35,882 nt of DNA. Origin: Chryseobacterium sp. ON_d1. GTDB taxonomy: Bacteria > Bacteroidota > Bacteroidia > Flavobacteriales > Weeksellaceae. Location: assembly GCF_006829085.1 (NCBI RefSeq), contig NZ_BJTC01000007.1, positions 12,145 to 48,026 of the forward strand, given 5' to 3'. A program made the position numbers and the translations under genes. How positions within the stretch are numbered: the first letter of the stretch is position 1; every line of letters starts with the position of its first letter. Positions 34,347-35,882 of this stretch are shown piece after piece. The notes under the pieces are model-generated. The model saw only the letters and a program-made list of their open reading frames with translations. It was not told the origin of the DNA and ran no database searches.

Positions 34347-35882
34347 ATGAATTACAAAACCCCTGGAGTCTATGTGGAGGAACTGGAGAAATTTCCGCCT
34401 TCCGTAGCGCAAGTTGAAACTGCTATTCCTGCTTTTATCGGGTATACCGAAGTAGGAGAGCAACACAAACCAACGAGAATCTCTTCTATGTTGGAGTACG
34501 AAGCTCTTTTTGGAAAAGCAAACCCTGAAACTTTTGCTGTAGCTTTCAAAGACGGTGTTGCCACTGCAACGCAGCCTAAAGTAAGCGATTACAAAATGTA
34601 TTATGCGATGCAAATGTATTTTGCAAATGGCGGAGGGCCTTGCTATATCGTGGCAGTAGGAAACTATACAGATCCTGTACTTGTAGAATCTGCTACATCG
34701 GATAAAACTTTATTAAAGGGTCTTGAATTGCTGAAAAAAGAAGACGAACCTACGCTTATTGTATTTCCGGATCTTCAAGGTTTAGTGGCTACTGCTGCTG
34801 AAGTTGCTGCTGCAGATGCTGCTCTTCAGGCTACCATGGATAACAGGAATGCAGCTATTGCTGCTGAAGCTGCTGCTAAAGCAGTTTCAAACGCTGTTGA
34901 TGGCGCTAGTGTAACTGCTGCTGTTGACGCCGCCGCTGCTGTTGCTGATGATTATGAAATTAATGATCCTGGTAATCTTGCCGAAGTTGCTGCTGCTCAG
35001 GCTGCTCAGGCTGTTGTAAACGCTGCCAGAGCTGCAGCTGCCGTTACAAATCCTAGTGTTGCCGCCGTTAAGGCTGCTGCCAAAGCTGTTGCAGATGCTT
35101 ATACTGCAGATCTTACAACTACCAACACCATTTCTGGTTTTGCTTCTCAAAATGCCGATAATGTTTCTGACGCTAACATAGCTTCTGCTATTACCGAGGC
35201 TTACTCTGCATATAATACTGCTTTGGATTTGGCAGAATCGATGAAAGACAGATTCGTTATTATGGATGTATTGGGTGATGATGTTATTTTCAGAAAAGAA
35301 GTAACGGCCAAAGGGTTAAAATATGGAGCTGCTTATCATCCAAAATTAAAAACAGTTTTGAGTTATAATTATAAGGAAGCGGATGTTTTGATTACCGGTG
35401 CATCGGGTATTGCAACCTTAGCAGCGTTGAAATCAACAAATTCTGATTTTTATAACCAGGCTAAAAAGGCTATTGAATCTAAAAAAGTCGTATTGGGTCC
35501 ATCATCTTCAATGGCAGGAGTTTACGCCAAAGTAGACAGCACTTCAGGAGTATGGAAATCACCGGCTAACTTAGGACTGAACTTCGTGGAAGCCCCAGCA
35601 GAAAAAATTTCTGATAAACAGCAGGATGCGCTTAACGTAGATACAACAGCCGGGAAATCCATCAATGCGATCAGAACATTCACAGGAAAAGGAACATTGG
35701 TTTGGGGAGCAAGAACACTGGATGGAAACAGCAACGAATGGAGATATGTTTCAGTACGCCGTTTCTTCAACATGGTGGAAGAGTCTGTGAAAAAAGCGAC
35801 AGAACGTTTCGTTTTCGAACCGAATACAGCTAATACATGGGTTCGCGTGCAGACAATGATTGAAAATTTCCTTAACCAGCAG
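34347..35882 (+). CDS. Contractile tail sheath protein, paralogue 2 (3'-truncated by the window), with Ala-rich insertion
   Basis: Open for 512 codons to the last base, so the stop lies outside. It starts MNYKTPGVYVEELEKFPPSV, followed by the same AIPAFIGYTE as sheath 1. The C-terminal core GPSSSMAGVYAKVD, GKGTLVWGARTLDG and YVSVRRFFNMVEESV aligns well with sheath 1. Residues about 147-260 are extremely Ala-rich (runs such as AEAAAKAVSNAVDGA and VDAAAAVADDY), coded largely by GCT and GCC. This lies between the PTLIVFPDLQ strand and MKDRFVIMDV, where sheath 1 has only some 25 residues. The insertion is probably helical and surface-exposed. The reading frame is intact throughout, so the gene is functional as far as it can be seen. 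Confidence 0.95.
   Translation, partial: MNYKTPGVYVEELEKFPPSVAQVETAIPAFIGYTEVGEQHKPTRISSMLEYEALFGKANPETFAVAFKDGVATATQPKVSDYKMYYAMQMYFANGGGPCYIVAVGNYTDPVLVESATSDKTLLKGLELLKKEDEPTLIVFPDLQGLVATAAEVAAADAALQATMDNRNAAIAAEAAAKAVSNAVDGASVTAAVDAAAAVADDYEINDPGNLAEVAAAQAAQAVVNAARAAAAVTNPSVAAVKAAAKAVADAYTADLTTTNTISGFASQNADNVSDANIASAITEAYSAYNTALDLAESMKDRFVIMDVLGDDVIFRKEVTAKGLKYGAAYHPKLKTVLSYNYKEADVLITGASGIATLAALKSTNSDFYNQAKKAIESKKVVLGPSSSMAGVYAKVDSTSGVWKSPANLGLNFVEAPAEKISDKQQDALNVDTTAGKSINAIRTFTGKGTLVWGARTLDGNSNEWRYVSVRRFFNMVEESVKKATERFVFEPNTANTWVRVQTMIENFLNQQ

Noticed and set aside
24834..35882. Prophage or T6SS instead of eCIS
   Set aside because: A stand-alone DUF4255 cap, two sheath paralogues, an AAA+ ATPase and a CIS-type tape measure are present, while capsid, terminase and integrase genes, and TssB/TssC and ClpV signatures, are absent. 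This fits eCIS better.
1..35882. CRISPR arrays, tRNA or rRNA genes, insertion sequences
   Set aside because: No regularly spaced direct repeats, no cloverleaf or rRNA-like segments noticed, and no transposase-like frames. The only long repeats are the NRPS module duplications and the sheath paralogues.

Overview
The window looks like a chromosomal segment of a Bacteroidota bacterium, most likely a Chryseobacterium-type flavobacterium. It is AT-rich. Several exported proteins have short hydrophobic leaders ending in SQ or SAQ. Two promoter candidates match the Bacteroidota TAnnTTTG -7 consensus. Two unrelated systems meet tail to tail at a perfect 14-bp hairpin terminator near 23.86 kb.

Left part (1-23789, all + strand): a nonribosomal peptide biosynthesis cluster, cut off at the left edge. 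In order: a giant NRPS (A-PCP-E-C-A-PCP-E-C-like), an outer-membrane beta-barrel/TonB-receptor-like protein, a GT1 glycosyltransferase, a type II thioesterase, a cyclic-peptide-export-type ABC transporter, a second NRPS (C-A-PCP-C), a secreted serine alpha/beta hydrolase with four C-terminal membrane helices, a GT-A-like DUF6734-type protein, and a LanC-like protein. By hand-read specificity codes the A domains suggest Asn (epimerised to D-Asn), an uncertain, possibly basic residue (also epimerised), and Gly. Neither NRPS ends in a thioesterase; both end in a condensation-type domain. The pairing of a D-Asn module with a membrane-anchored exported hydrolase recalls prodrug-activation logic (ClbP/XcnG), but with a different enzyme fold.

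Right part (23985-35882): one flank of an extracellular contractile injection system (eCIS; PVC/Afp/MAC type). The minus-strand operon runs leftward: small six-Cys protein, tape-measure protein, AAA+ ATPase, a 1044-residue effector, and two small acidic candidate immunity proteins. The effector has an N-terminal peptidoglycan-binding-like domain, a central hydrophobic region and a C-terminal nucleotidyltransferase-like toxin domain. The plus-strand operon runs rightward: DUF4255/Pvc16-type cap protein, sheath 1, and sheath 2 (cut by the right edge). The two operons diverge from a 557-nt region with no intact gene. It carries an exact 16-bp inverted repeat whose two copies each lie 77 nt from the start codon they face, which suggests one regulator switches on both arms.

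Most notable: the eCIS effector with apparent immunity genes, the symmetric operator pair, the reciprocal insertions in the two sheath paralogues (one extremely Ala-rich), the possible D-Asn prodrug scheme, and the LanC-like/GT-like gene pair inside an NRPS cluster with no visible lanthipeptide genes.
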